A stretch of DNA of 64,000 nucleotides from Anolis sagrei. Taxonomy: Eukaryota > Chordata > Lepidosauria > Squamata > Anolidae. The notes below the pieces were generated by a model. That model had not been told where the DNA came from. It made no database searches and worked only from the letters and a program-made list of their open reading frames with translations. A program made the position numbers and the translations under genes. The stretch is from the NCBI RefSeq assembly GCF_037176765.1, contig NC_090034.1, positions 23,723,375-23,787,374 of the forward strand, written 5' to 3'. Each line of letters starts with the position of its first letter. Position 1 is the first letter of the stretch. Positions 28,745 through 41,520 of the stretch are shown in pieces.

Positions 28745-31700
28745 TATGATTCCCTGTTGTAGTCAACTGTGAATCGCACATATGGTATTTCTGCGCCTGT
28801 GCAGACAGCTTCGGAACCTTCTGGAAAGATAAAAACAGACATTTTTACCCCTGCCTCACCCCGCCCACCCCCTCAAGTATATATAGCCCGTGGGCGGGGC
28901 TAGCCTCCAGTTTTCCTGATCCGCTGCTTTGGCAGCTGCTTGAGGACCTTCAGCTTGCGAGCTTCTGTATTAGACTGCTTCTATTAGGTTTTTGGCTTGA
29001 TCTGGACTGGCTTTAACGATTCTAAAGTACCCCATTACTCTGATTTGGTCTCCCTCTGATTTCCTTCTACCTGACCTTTGACTGGACTCCTCTGTTGCTG
29101 ACTCAGACTGTCTTTGATTACTCCTGCCTCTTGACCGGATTTTTTATATGGCTACCACTTCTTTTAAAAAGTGTACCGCTGACCCTAACATCCTACCTGA
29201 TACGGATGGCCATTCTCTTTGCTTCACATGACTCGGAGAGGGCCACCTCTCACAAGCGTCTGTTGTCTGTCAGGCAACAGACAAGGAAAAATAGAGAATT
29301 GAGGCTCAAGGCAGCCCATTATGAAAGGGCTCTTCTGCCCCCTGCTATCTCTAAGCAGGCAGTTGCCGCCGATCCTTCAAACCTACCTTTGAGCCAGGCG
29401 AAACAACATGGCGCTCCCCCCAAGAAGGCTAAAAAGATGGAGAAGGGCTGCCAAGATGGCCGCCAAGCCTCCCTGACGGGGAGTCCAGTGAAAAGGGCGG
29501 GAAGCTCCTCTGCTGCCATTTCTTCAGCCGCTTCTCAGCTCCTGTCAGTGCGCCAAGTGGCGAATGCACTCCCCCTGCTGGTGCCTGAGCATATTGCTCC
29601 AACAGCTGATGCACCTCCTCCTCGTCCTGCGCATGCGCACATTGAGGACGTGCCACGGGAGGACCCTTCAACACCGGTGATGCTGGTTCTTTCTCCTCCA
29701 ACTCAGGCCGCCCGCTCCCAAGGAACCAGGAGCTTCGAAGGCTGCCCTTCCGAGGTTGCGCTACATGCGGGAGCTGCCGCGACCTCGCTATTGATGAGCG
29801 GGCTCTGGAAGCAGCACCCCACCCCTGGGTGTGAGCGACGCATCCCTGCCTTCTGGAGAGAGCGTGGCTCCGAGATGAGATGATTCAACGCGCGGGGGGC
29901 CTTCGACATTGGCAAGAGGTGCAGTACCGCCCTCGGGAAACTCGCTCCCAGAGGAAGCAGGAGACGGCCAGGGGGATGGCCTCTCCAACCACCGCGCCGG
30001 GCCAGTAAGCGACCCTGATGATCTCGCTCGCCGTCGCATGCTACAAGGAGCCCTCGGAGACGATACCGTTCGGTATCGAGGTGAAGGTCTGGTTCCTATT
30101 CTTCCTTGTCCTCCCCTTCTTCTAGAAGTTCCAGGAGGAGGCGCTCCCGGTACTCGCGCTCCTCCTCAATCCGATGGGGGCCTTATGGGGCAGGCCCAAT
30201 GGCTTACCCGGGCTACTGGCAAATGGGGCTATCAGGACAGCTTGTGCTTGTGCAGTCCCCCGCACCACCCCATGCGAGCTTTATGCCTGGGATTCCCCCT
30301 CCTCTCCCAGGGAGTGTGGAAGTGTCGGTTGAGAGGCTTCCCAATGTGGCCCTCATACCTACATCAATGACTATGTCCACAACAATGACTGTGCCCCCCC
30401 TGTTACTGATTCTATAGCTCTCCCTTCTGTTCAGTGAAATGTAACTGCCTTACCTTGTGTTGAACGAACTGCAACCAAGCCTTCTCCTGTGCCAATTGTC
30501 ATGCAGCCTCAGCAGAAGCCAGCTGCGCCAACTGTGGCATCAAATGTGTTGGACTTGCCTGAACAAAAGACCATTGAACTCTGTGATACTGATTCTTCCT
30601 CAGACTCTTGATTCTGTGCAATTGTCTGACGAGATGGCGAATGGGGCTGCGCAGAGGGCTGATTTTCATAAATTTACAGCATTGGTTGATAGGATGATTA
30701 AAGCTCTGGATATTCTCGCCCCCAAGGCCCCAGAGCATGTTGAGGATCCAATGTTCCCTTCAGAAGAACAAATAAGTTCATCTTCTGCCACCCTACCTAT
30801 ACTTCCCTATCTCCTTAAACTTGCTAAGGTCTGTGATATGCCCCCTCTGGGTGTTCCCGCCATCCCTAGAAGGGTAGATTCTATGTATAGAATAGACCTG
30901 TCGTCCGCTAAATGGGTCTCAAATCCACCCAAACCCAACACTGTAGTCGCGGAGGTGGCTAAAACCAAACGTCTAAGGGTTCCCTGACCGCCCCTCCTGA
31001 TAGGGAGGGAAAGAAAATGGATTCCTTGGGTAAAAGGGCACATCTCTCTGCGGGCCTTTTTACCCGTATGGCACATTACGGCACTTATATGAGTGGTTAC
31101 CAAAAAAATGTATGGATGAAAATGCTACCCTACATCGAGAGACTACTCTTGGACGAACAACGCCTCCCTAGGGCCCTTCAGGCTGAGGCGATTGCGCTGT
31201 CCAAACTGCAAAAGGATTTTGGCAAGCATCTCGCTGAGGCAGCGGGAAATTTGTTCACTACAGCGACATCTGATAGGAGACATGCTTGGCTTCATACATC
31301 TAACTTATCTGACGAGGGCAAAGCATTGGCAGAGAACCTTCCTTTCCATGAGGCGGGCCTGTTTAATCCTGAAACGGACGATAAGCTTAAACAAAAACAG
31401 GATGTTCGCCAGGCCGCCAATAAGTTTGGGTACACATGGCAACCCTACTATCAGCAATGCCCGAGATGGAAGTCATCAGCCAACGCCTACCATAAGAGTT
31501 TCAACAACCCTTATGCTCCCCCTTTTGAGAGTCACAAGACTTCTTCCTCCAGATACCAGAGAGGTCGGAAAAACTTGTTTTTCCAAAAACCCAGGTTTCA
31601 ACCTTTCAGAATAAGTTGAAATCTCAGAACACCTCCAAGAAGCGTCTTTGATGTATCGGTGTCCCCCTGTTGGGTTGACGGGGTGCGGGAGCCCCCCTAC

Positions 31701-34700
31701 CTTTAATACATTAGTTCCTGGTTGTTCTTTGTTAGCTTCCCCACTGTTTGGGGATAAATTGTCACAATTCTATGACGCTAGGTCTCAAATTACCTCCAAC
31801 AAGTGGGTCTTATTCATTGTAGCTAATGGCTATGCGGTGGAGTTTAATGAGCAACCTTGGGTGGCCGTGTCTTAGCCACCCCCGTTTCCTTACCATTGCT
31901 CCAAGAGATTCAACATTACTCCAAAAAGGGGCAATATCTCCCGTGCACCCTTCAATGTTTCCCATGTGTCCCCCCCCCCCCCGCTATTTCCTTGTTGTTA
32001 AACGTGGTGGAGGCCTCCATCCCATTTTGGATCTTAGGGCTCTGAATAAATTCATACTGCCCAAGAAATTTCGCATGATCACTCTAACCTCTATTATGCC
32101 CTTTCTTTCTCGGGATGTGTGGTTTGCAACCATTGACCTGAAGGATGCTTACTTCCACATTTCAATAGTTTTGCACCACCGTAGATTTTTGTCTTTTATG
32201 GTAGGAAACCATGCCTACTGGTTCAATGTGTTACCTTGTGGTTTGTCTACGGCTCCACATATCTGTACGAAATGTATGGCCGTGGTGGCGGCCTACTTGC
32301 ATACCAAGGGAATAACGGTCTACATGTACATAGACGACTGGTTGATTGTTTCTAAGTCATGTGACAAATTGCGAATGCATATCTCTACCATTTTGCTCTT
32401 CTCCAGTCCCACATGCCGGATTCAACTTGGAAAAGTCGTCCTTGTCTCCCACACGCCGGATTCAATTTATTGGTGCCTTTCTAGATTTGGCCACCAAGAG
32501 GGCCTATCTCCCAGCAGACCATTTCTCCAATCTGCAGGAACTTGTCACACTCGCTTTAGAGTCCCTCCATCTCTCTGCCAAACAGATTCAGGTCTTGTTG
32601 GGCCATATGGCCTCCACCACTTCCGTTACCCCATACTCCAGATTCAGACTACAACCTCTCCAGTCGTGGTTCATTTCAGTTTTCAATCTCCTTACGGACA
32701 GTCCATCTATCAGACTTTTCCTACCTCCTCCTGTCTGACTCTCCCTGCAATGCTGAACGATGTCTCAATGGGTGTGCACGGGTCTTCCTTTCCATCCCCC
32801 ACGCCCCAGCAGGACAATAACTACGGACTCTTCCCTCACGGGGTGGGGGGCACATTCACAGGGCCTCATCGCCCACGGCTTGTGGTCCACAGACGAAGCC
32901 ACGCTTCACATAAACATGCTGGAGCTCCTCGCCGTCAAAAGGGCTCTAAAATCTTTTGAAAGGGTCAATTAAGGAAGGGTGGTCCAAATACTCACTGACA
33001 ACACCACAGTGATGTATTACCTAAACAAGCAGGGGGGTACCCATTCCCAATCCGTCCTTACTGTCCATGCAGGTATGGGACTGGTGCATAGAGAGAGGAG
33101 TTCACCTTGTGGTGACCCACCTTCCAGGGGAGAACTCGCTGGCAGATTCTCTGAGCAGAAACCCTCTAGGGAACCACGAGTGGTCACCCAACCGGGAGGA
33201 GACCCACAGGCTTTTTCAAGCGTGGAGCACTCTTGAAGTCGACCTGTTTGCAACTCGGGTCAATGCCAAGTGCGACCTGTTCTGGGCCTGTCGCCAAACC
33301 TCCCTACAGGAGGGCTGCTTGGGAGCTGTATTTCTCCAGGATTGGGGCAACTGTCCAATGTATGCCTTTTCCCCGTTTCCCCTCCTGCTGAGGGTAGTAG
33401 CGAAGATTCAAAGAGACAATGCCCGGTGCATTGCGATCACCCTTTGGTAGCTGCGCCAGCCGTGGTTCTCCTTTCTTCTCCAGCTGGTGAATGGTGCGTT
33501 CGTTCTACTCCGAGAAAGCGTGGACCTCCTGACATCTCAACAAGGCCAGGTCTTGTATCCGGAGTTCTACCGACTCGCTAGTACCCTTTTCTGGGTTGTC
33601 CCAATCTGTTCTATCTATCATTGAGGCAGCCCATAAAACCTCCATGAGACAGTCTTATATTTATAAGTGGTCTCGTTTCGGCAAATTCACTAGACTCAGG
33701 GGTCAAGAACCTGAAAATGCTCACATACCATTAATTTTGGACTTCCTGGTATCCTTATCAGACTCTGGCCTATCACATTCTTCGCTAAAGTGTTATCTTG
33801 CCGCTATCTCGAGGAATTGCTAATGTTAGACCCTCCGTCACTCCCATCGCTCCGTCATGGAGTTTAGAGGACGTGTTATCTTCTTTAGTTACACCTCCCT
33901 TCGAGCCTTTGACAACAGTGGGCCTTTCTCATCTATCTTGGAAGGTAGCCTTTTTTGATAGCCATAATGTCCGCGAGACGCGCTAGTGAACTCTGTGCTG
34001 TTAGGGTAGATCCCCCTTACCTGAGGTTCCACAAGGACAAGCCCATATTATGCACAGATATTGCCTTTTTACCCAAGGTCTCCACCCGTTTTCACATGTC
34101 ACAGGACATAGTCCTCTCCTTTTTTCAAAATCCTCATTTGCCCTTGGAACGAAGGCTACACCTTGACGTTTGTAGGGCGCTAGCTTTTTATGTGAGTAGA
34201 ACAGCGGATTTCAGAAAAACCTCTAGGCTCTTTGTAAAGTATCGCAAGAATGTGAAGGGCCTACCGGTATCTTTGCAGCGTTTTTCATCATGGATTGTGT
34301 CAACGATTCATCTCTGCTATCACTTGGCCGGAAAAGATTTGGCTGAACATGTGAAGGGCCATTCAACAAGGGCAGTGTCTACTTCAACGGCTTTCATGAG
34401 AGGTGTACCACTAGACGCTGTCTGCCGAGCCGCCATTTGGTCTACTCCACTTACCTTTGTATCCCATTACAAGCTGGACGTAGCTTCCAGGAGGGATGCA
34501 GAGTTTGGAAGAGCAGTCTTATTTTCGGCAGTGGCATGACGCCCACCATTCAAGGTTAGTAGCTCGCTAATCTACCATATGTGCAATTCACAGTTGACTA
34601 TGACAGGGAATTATAGGTTGCTTACCTGTAACTGTAGTTCCCTGAGTAATCACCTGTGAATTCGCACATTCCTGCCCATCCTCCCCTCGAGTGTCATGCC

Positions 34701-34910
34701 TTGCCTTCTGGCTGCTTTGCGGCGGAAGAGAACTGGAGGCTAGCCCCGCCCATGGGCTATATATACTTGAGGGGGTGGGCGGGGCGAGGCGGGGGTAAAA
34801 ATGTCTGTTTTTATCTTTCCAGAAGATTCCGAAGCTGTCTGCGCAGGTGCAGAAATACCATATGTGCGAATTCACAGGTGACTACTCCGGGAACTACGGT
34901 TACAGGTAAG
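28745..34910 (+). mobile_element. DIRS retroelement fossil, copy 3 (broken)
   Basis: Left terminal repeat from about 28748 to 28960 with TATATATAGCCCG and a GC box; gag-like region about 29150-31620 (RMIKALDILAPKAPEHVEDP); RT/RNase H about 31.65-33.44 kb (FATIDLKDAYFHISIV; YIDDWLIV; QILTDNTTVMYYLNKQGG); tyrosine recombinase about 33.59-34.54 kb (SARRASELCAVR; KGHSTRAVS; SHYKLDV); internal complementary region about 34575-34655; inverted right terminal repeat about 34655-34905. About ten breaks. Confidence 0.88.
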
Positions 34911-35206
34911 CAACCTGTAATTCCCTGAGTGGTCACCTGTGAATTCGTACATTCCTGCCCATCCTTCCTGCTTGCCATGCCTCCTCCTTCTGGCAGCTAT
35001 TTGCGGCCGAAGAGAACTGGAGGCCGTAGCCCCTCCCCTGGCTACTTATACTATGGGGGGAATGGGCAGGGCTACCATAAAAAATGTTATTTGTCTTTCT
35101 AGAAGGTTCCGAAGTTGCTCTGCGCAGGCACAGAAATTACCACATGTATGAATTCACAGGTGACCACTCAGGGAACTACAGTTACAGGTAAGCAACCTAT
35201 AATTCC
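34911..35206 (+). mobile_element. Extra DIRS right terminal repeat (solo)
   Basis: A second inverted right terminal repeat follows directly after copy 3, sharing AAGAGAACTGGAGGC, AGAAGGTTCCGAAG and CTACAGTTACAGGTAAGCAA with it. No internal region of its own. It ends the DIRS array; flanking non-DIRS sequence starts near 35206. Confidence 0.8.
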
Positions 35207-35534
35207 TCATCATGACTAGAGCTGATGGGAGTTGTGGTATAGAAACATCTGGAAGGCTACAGTGTGTGTGTGTTTAGTCAAGAAAATGGGGTTGTAAACA
35301 AATGATAATTGGCCCTCTCTCTGTCTCCACGATTCTCCCACCATTGATTCAAGGGACCTTTGAAGGCAACTATAATAAGGCGGATGTGGCCCTCAATAGA
35401 AATGAATTTGACAGCTCTGATGTAAGGCCTGAGTTGAAACAGTTAGCAATAGAAAGCAGCACCACAAAAACTTTTGGTTTTGTCTTGTCAGATGTTCAAG
35501 AAACACAACAAGCAGCAGCAGATTTACATTTCTA

Positions 35535-35568
<34 letters not shown>

Positions 35569-36105
35569 GTAATAGGAAGAAATGGAGAAATGAAAGCACT
35601 GGAATCTCCTTCGCACATTAATTTCATCACTTTGTTTTATGTGCGGCACTTTGAAGTCCTGTGAGCCGCACCGAGTCCCTTTGGGGAGACGGTGGCGGGG
35701 TACAAATAAACGTATTATTATTTTAGCATAAAGATTAGACTTCAGTGTTGCATTTAAATAGATGGAAAAGAAGGCAAGTCCCCATTTAATTCCCCAAAGC
35801 TCAGCCAGCAGAGCCAATGGTAAAAGATGGGAATCATAAAGTATATGGAGTCCACTTCACATAGGGAAACCTACCCATTTCCCTGTGCTCTTCAGATGTT
35901 TTGGCTGGAGCTAAATAGTGCTACCCTGCAATGGAAGCTATGGAGGAATACACATTACTATCCTTTAAATTGAAGGTTTTTTCCTTTGCCTCTGATCTCT
36001 CTTTATGCATTTGACTCATTAAAATCCTAGAGAAACTGGAACAGTTTGGATAGCACCCAGAAGAGAGCTGAAAAGGCGATGTTTCAAATACTCGCGCTTT
36101 GCTTT
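35207..36105. other. Gap between DIRS array and NME3 3' end
   Basis: Holds an (AAT)n run at about 35535-35570 and an L2-type 3' tail, plus strand, at about 35590-35730 (CGAGTCCCTTTGGGGAGACG then ACAAATAAACG). The rest up to NME3 is presumably its 3' UTR; the variant signal ATTAAA on the minus strand near 35786 is the only polyadenylation candidate I noted. Confidence 0.5.
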
Positions 36106-39100
36106 TCACTCGTAAATCCAGTGCTCTGTGGTGTCTTCCCAACAAGTCAATTCCTTTGGCTCGAACCACAGTGAGATCTCTCGCTGGGCGCTTTCTACAG
36201 AATCGCTCCCATGAATTACATTCCTGCGCGGAGAGAAACAGTTTAGTCTAATGTGTAGATGGAGACAGGTGTAACTTTGCAGTAAAGACTGAAAATTTGA
36301 GCAGCTGGCTAGTGATATGAAACTGGCTAAGAATTAGATTCTTTCATAATAGCCATATCACATCTGTTGCATGGTAAACGCCCCAGGTTTAAACCTTTGC
36401 ATATTCATAAAGGACTGGGAAGGACCCTTGTTTGAAGCTGCTGCTGAGTGAGGATAGACTCAGTACTAAAAATAAGTGATCTCAACAGATGAGGGAAAGA
36501 AAGTGATGCAAAGATATACAAATATGGACATTTGGAAGGGGGAGGTACTTTTCTGGAGCTTTCCTTCTTTCTCCCCACTCCTTGGAAGCCAACTCCGTTT
36601 TCCTTCTGCCTACACTCTTTCTTGCCTACATCTCTTCCCAACTGGGGCTGAACAGCATAATCAAGTGGATGGGTCTCATATGTGTCATATGATGATGCAC
36701 AAATTGCACTGCACTTTCCAGCCGACAAGGTATATGGTCTGTCATAGAGATGCTGCTGCCTTTTCCCCTCCAAAATATCATGAAAAAGCAAATCATAGAC
36801 TCTCACTCACTTGCCAATGTCAATGCAGAAATCGCCCCGAATTGTTCCAGGCTTTGCATCGGCTGGATTTGTTTCTCCTATCATTGTGCGAGCGGCCTTC
36901 ACTACTTCCAGCCCTTGCCAAACCTATGGAAAATTGGAAGATGAGGAACCTGAGTCACGCAGCAGCAGCCATCTTCTTGCTTTATCCCCCCTTTGTTACC
37001 TAGTCCACCTAAGACAGAAGAATAAGTGGCCCATGGGTTAGATGTGAAACCCAAACCTCCTCTAGACATTTCCAAAACACTCATTAAAATCCAGGGGGTG
37101 ATTTTCAGGTGGTTTTTCTCTGAAACAAGCCCCAAATGTCCTGGAAATGCAAATGTGCATAGTTTAAGTCAGCCATGGCCCATAAATCCCTCCCTCCACA
37201 CAACCTTGACCAAAAGTGTGACTTGAATGATGCCATATCCATCAGATGTGGTCTGTATGGAAGGAGTCTCTCCACCTGCCTATAACACATAAACATTTTT
37301 CTTGGGCCCCATAAATACTGCCATTTTACAACTATTTATTTAGACCAACAGCATCTCTTGATGAAGAAAAGAGAAGCACAAACATTCCACAGCATCACAT
37401 GGTAAAAACCCCTAAGAAATCCATCAGCCTCAGTCATGAAGGGACGAGGGCCTGGAGTGGGAAACTACCAGCCAGGTCTAGGGTAAGCTTGGAGTGGAAT
37501 TTTACCAGCCAAAGCAGAGAGCTCAGACAAGGGGAAAGTTCAAAAGGGAAATGCTTAATAGCAAGCAGGCGCAGGAGGGGAAGACGTAGGAGGGGGAATC
37601 GACTGCCGAGGAAATGCAGACACAGGAATATTCATAAGAGCTGGCATCAAAAGGGACAAAAGGAAGAGATAGAGATGAGGCATGAATTAGAGAAAATAGC
37701 CTTTGTGCATGCTCAAGCTGTTGACTTTCAAACTAAGCTGCCTTGTCCCAAGTGCCTTGTGTGGCACTTTCTTCTGTTCAAGCAGCATGGTGATTTGATC
37801 AAATAAACCTGTTGAACAATCTCTTTGCTTCCTGTGTTTGATTAGATGAAAAACACCCTGGAGGTTTTTGGGCCATTTGGTAATAGAGGGACATGACAGC
37901 ACACCCCAACATCAGAAGAACAGTGTTGGGAAAAAACAAAAGGGAACAACAATAAAACAATGTAGTGTAATCATGTATTCTTTATATTCTGCCACTTACC
38001 ATGGCCACAACAGGCCCTGAGCTCATGTATTTTATCAGGCGGGGATAGAAAGCATGTTCACGGAGAGAGATGTAATGTTCCTTCAGCAAGTCTTCTGAGG
38101 CCTGTTCAGTAGACAGATCAAGTCAACATATTAGTCATGCATATTGTCCATCAATCAACCCAAATATATTAATTTATCTGTAAAATGTAGGCATCACCAT
38201 AAATGAGGGTATTAAAATGGCCAGTTATTTTGCAACCAATGTTCAGCTTCCAAACATAACCTGATCTAAATGCTCAAAACATTCAGTTTTTGAAGACTTA
38301 ATTTCTTTTTGCTACATACAGAGGCCACTGGGTGATCCTCACCAACGTTTGTGATCACATGGCAATTGGCTGTGCTGCTTCAATCTTAACACAAGTTTTC
38401 TCTTTATTTCCATTTTTTTTTGGTAGAAGAAAATACTGAGTGTAACCATAAACATTTATTTTGGCGCAGGAAAATATTGGATTCGTACCTAACGTGACGA
38501 ATGAAATGCTTTTTTATACTTAAAATAGTTATATAATTAGGCCTTGCTTACAACAGCTACATTTGTAAATCCAAGATGGCATCCAACTTGGTCCCAAATT
38601 TATTTTTGATGTAAGCGTACATTGAAAATCTTGATTCACATCAATAACTGGACCCAAAGGGGAGCTATTCATCCTTCCCAATAGTGGCACAAATTCAAAT
38701 TCTGCACTTAAAGCAGAGCTACATTGAATTTAAATAAGCTCTTCATACTCTGGCATGCACTTTTCAAAAAGATCTTTTAAAAGATTCTTCACGGAAGCCC
38801 TAGACTTCTGCAGCACACATATTAGATCAAGAAGAATATAATACAAAAAAAAAAGAAAAGAAAAAAGAACAAAATATGAGAAATAACCCTGCACATTATC
38901 TTCATGAATTTCACCACTCACTAAAGAAAGGGAGATGAGATTAGACTGGGCAAGACAAAATGCAGGAATCTGGTAATTACACTATGAAACAATTTGCGGG
39001 AAAAATTCTGTTCTTGGTTTGAAAGTATTATTTCCTGCTTAATTGAACTGAGCTAATGACATCTAGTAACAAGGCAGCTTTGTAAGGAAGAGGTTACAGT

Positions 39101-39614
39101 TCAATGGCATTATGCTGGCTTTACAGATTATTCCCAAATTCTTCATCCAGCCTCTTTGGTTAAACCAGGCATGGGCCAACTTTGACCCTCCCTCTAGATG
39201 TTTTGGACTTCAACTCCCACAATTCCGAATATCTACCAGCTGTTAGGAACTGTGGGAGTTGAAGTCCAAAACACCTGGAGGGAAGGCCAAAGTTGGCCCA
39301 TCCTGGGTTAAACTTAAAACCCTAACAAGGAATTCAGGCAAGGGCTCTTCTTACCTGCACGAGCTTCATAGCCACCAACTTGAAGCCCTTTTTCTCAAAC
39401 CTCCAGATGATCTCTCCCACCAGATGCCTCTGGACCCCATCAGGTTTGATGGCAAGGAAGGTGCGTTCGTTCACTCCTGTGTAAGCTGGAATGAGAAACA
39501 AGAAATAAAAAATATTTTTATTATTTCCTTTTTTCCCCATCCCTTATCACTTTCCTTGTTCCTTTCCTTCTTTTTCCCCTTCCTACCTCTTCCCTTATTT
39601 TTCTCATTCATTTT

Positions 39615-39645
<31 letters not shown>

Positions 39646-41484
39646 CCCCTTCCTCCCTTCTCCAGATCAAGAGAGGGCCTCCTTCACAATGTCTCCCAAT
39701 GACTCAGCCCACTTCATTGAAAAAATCAGCAATCTCAAGCTAAATACCAACGACAAACTGATCAGCTTCAATGTGGTATCTCTATTTACCATGGTCCCGG
39801 TAGCAGACACCATGGCACTCATCAACCAGAAGTTCCCAGAAGACATCACAGCTCTGTTTCACCATTGCCTCACCACCAACTGCTTTCAGTGGGACAATGA
39901 GTTCTATGAACAGAAAGATGGAGTATCTATGGGGAGCCCTCTCAGCCCGGTCATAGCTAATTTCTACATGGAACACTTTGAAAAACAAGCCCTTGAAACA
40001 GCAACCAAAAAGCCCACTATATGGTTCAGATATGTGGATGACACCTTCACTATTTGGAGCCATGGAGAAGAAGAACTCAACAGGTTCCTGGAACATCTTA
40101 ACAGCATCCACCCAAACATCCAATTCACCATGGAAAAAGAAAATGAAGGAAGACTGCCTTTTCTAGATGTCCTAGTCATCCGCAAACCAGATCAACAATT
40201 GGGTGACACCGTTTACAGAAAACCCACACACATGGATAGATATCTATATAAAAACTCCAGCCATCACCCAAGTCAAAAAAGAAGCACAATTAAAGCCTTG
40301 GCAGACTGTGCAAAAAGAATCTGCGAACCCCACCTCCTCCAAGATGAACTGAACCACCTGAACTGGGCTCTACAGGCCAATGGATATTCCACCTCAGACA
40401 TCAGAGGAGCTGAAAGACCGAGAACAAGCCACGGGAGTAAAGATGAAGATCCACCCAGAGGAAAAGTGTTCTTGCCAAACATCAAGGGAACCACTGACCG
40501 CATAGGGAAACTGATGAGGAAACACAACATACAAACCACTTACAGACCCACCAAGAAAATCCAACAAATGCTACGTTCAGCAAAGGACAAGAGGGATCCT
40601 CTCACCTCTGCAGGAGTCTACCGTGTACCATGCAGCTGTGGACAAGTCTACATAGGGACCACCAAACGCAGCGCCCAGACACGCATCAAGGAACTTGAAA
40701 GGCACTGCAAACTACTCCAACCAGAGAAATCAGCCATAGCAGAGCACCTGATGAACCAACGTGGACACAGCATATTATTTGAGAACACAGAAGTGCTGGA
40801 CCACTCTCACAACCACCATGTCAGACTACACAGAGAAGCCATTGAAATCCACAAGCATGTGGACAATTTCAACAGAAAGGAAGAAACCATGAAAATGAAC
40901 AAAATCTGGCTACCAGTATTTAAAAACTCAAAAATTACAACAGCAAAACAACAGAGGGGAAACAAACAGGCACATAAAATCACTCTCAACAAAAGATTCC
41001 CCCAGGCACTTCCAAGCCATTGAATGCTAATCACCGGGAATGTGGCGCAGCTGGCTGAGTGTCAGCTGCATTAAGATCACTCTGACCAAAAGGTCATGAG
41101 TTCGAAGCCAGCCCGGGCTGGAGTGGGTGTCCAGCCATTGTGTAGCCCGTTGTCTACCTTTGCAACCCGAAAGACAGTTGCGTCTGTCAAGTAGGAAAAT
41201 AAGGTACCACTTTGTGTGGGAGGCTAAATTCAGCTAATTTATGAGGCCATAAAGAAAAAAAAATACTCCGGGGAATGTGGAATGCGGAAGAACTTCATCG
41301 GTGTCGTTGATGGATGATGAAAAGCAGCAGCTCCCCTGGCGGCCAGAAAAAAGTTAAATAGCTTCGGTGTATTTGTCTGTTAAACGTTGTTTGTCAAACT
41401 GGCATTGAATGTTTGCCATATATGTGTTTACTGTAATCCGCCCTGAGTCCCCTGTGGGGTGAGAAGGGTGGAATATAAGAACTG

Positions 41485-41520
<36 letters not shown>

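Noticed and set aside
36476-37003. 175-residue plus-strand frame over NME3 exon 4
   Set aside because: It runs opposite a conserved NME3 exon and has no recognised similarity.
39689-41023. 444-residue open frame as a host gene
   Set aside because: RT YVDD box plus GIY-YIG endonuclease is a Penelope-like retroelement; a second fragment lies at 3.1-3.8 kb.
41043-41109. tRNA gene
   Set aside because: Pol III box A and B words are present but no cloverleaf can be drawn with confidence, and the sequence continues into a SINE body, tail and target duplication.
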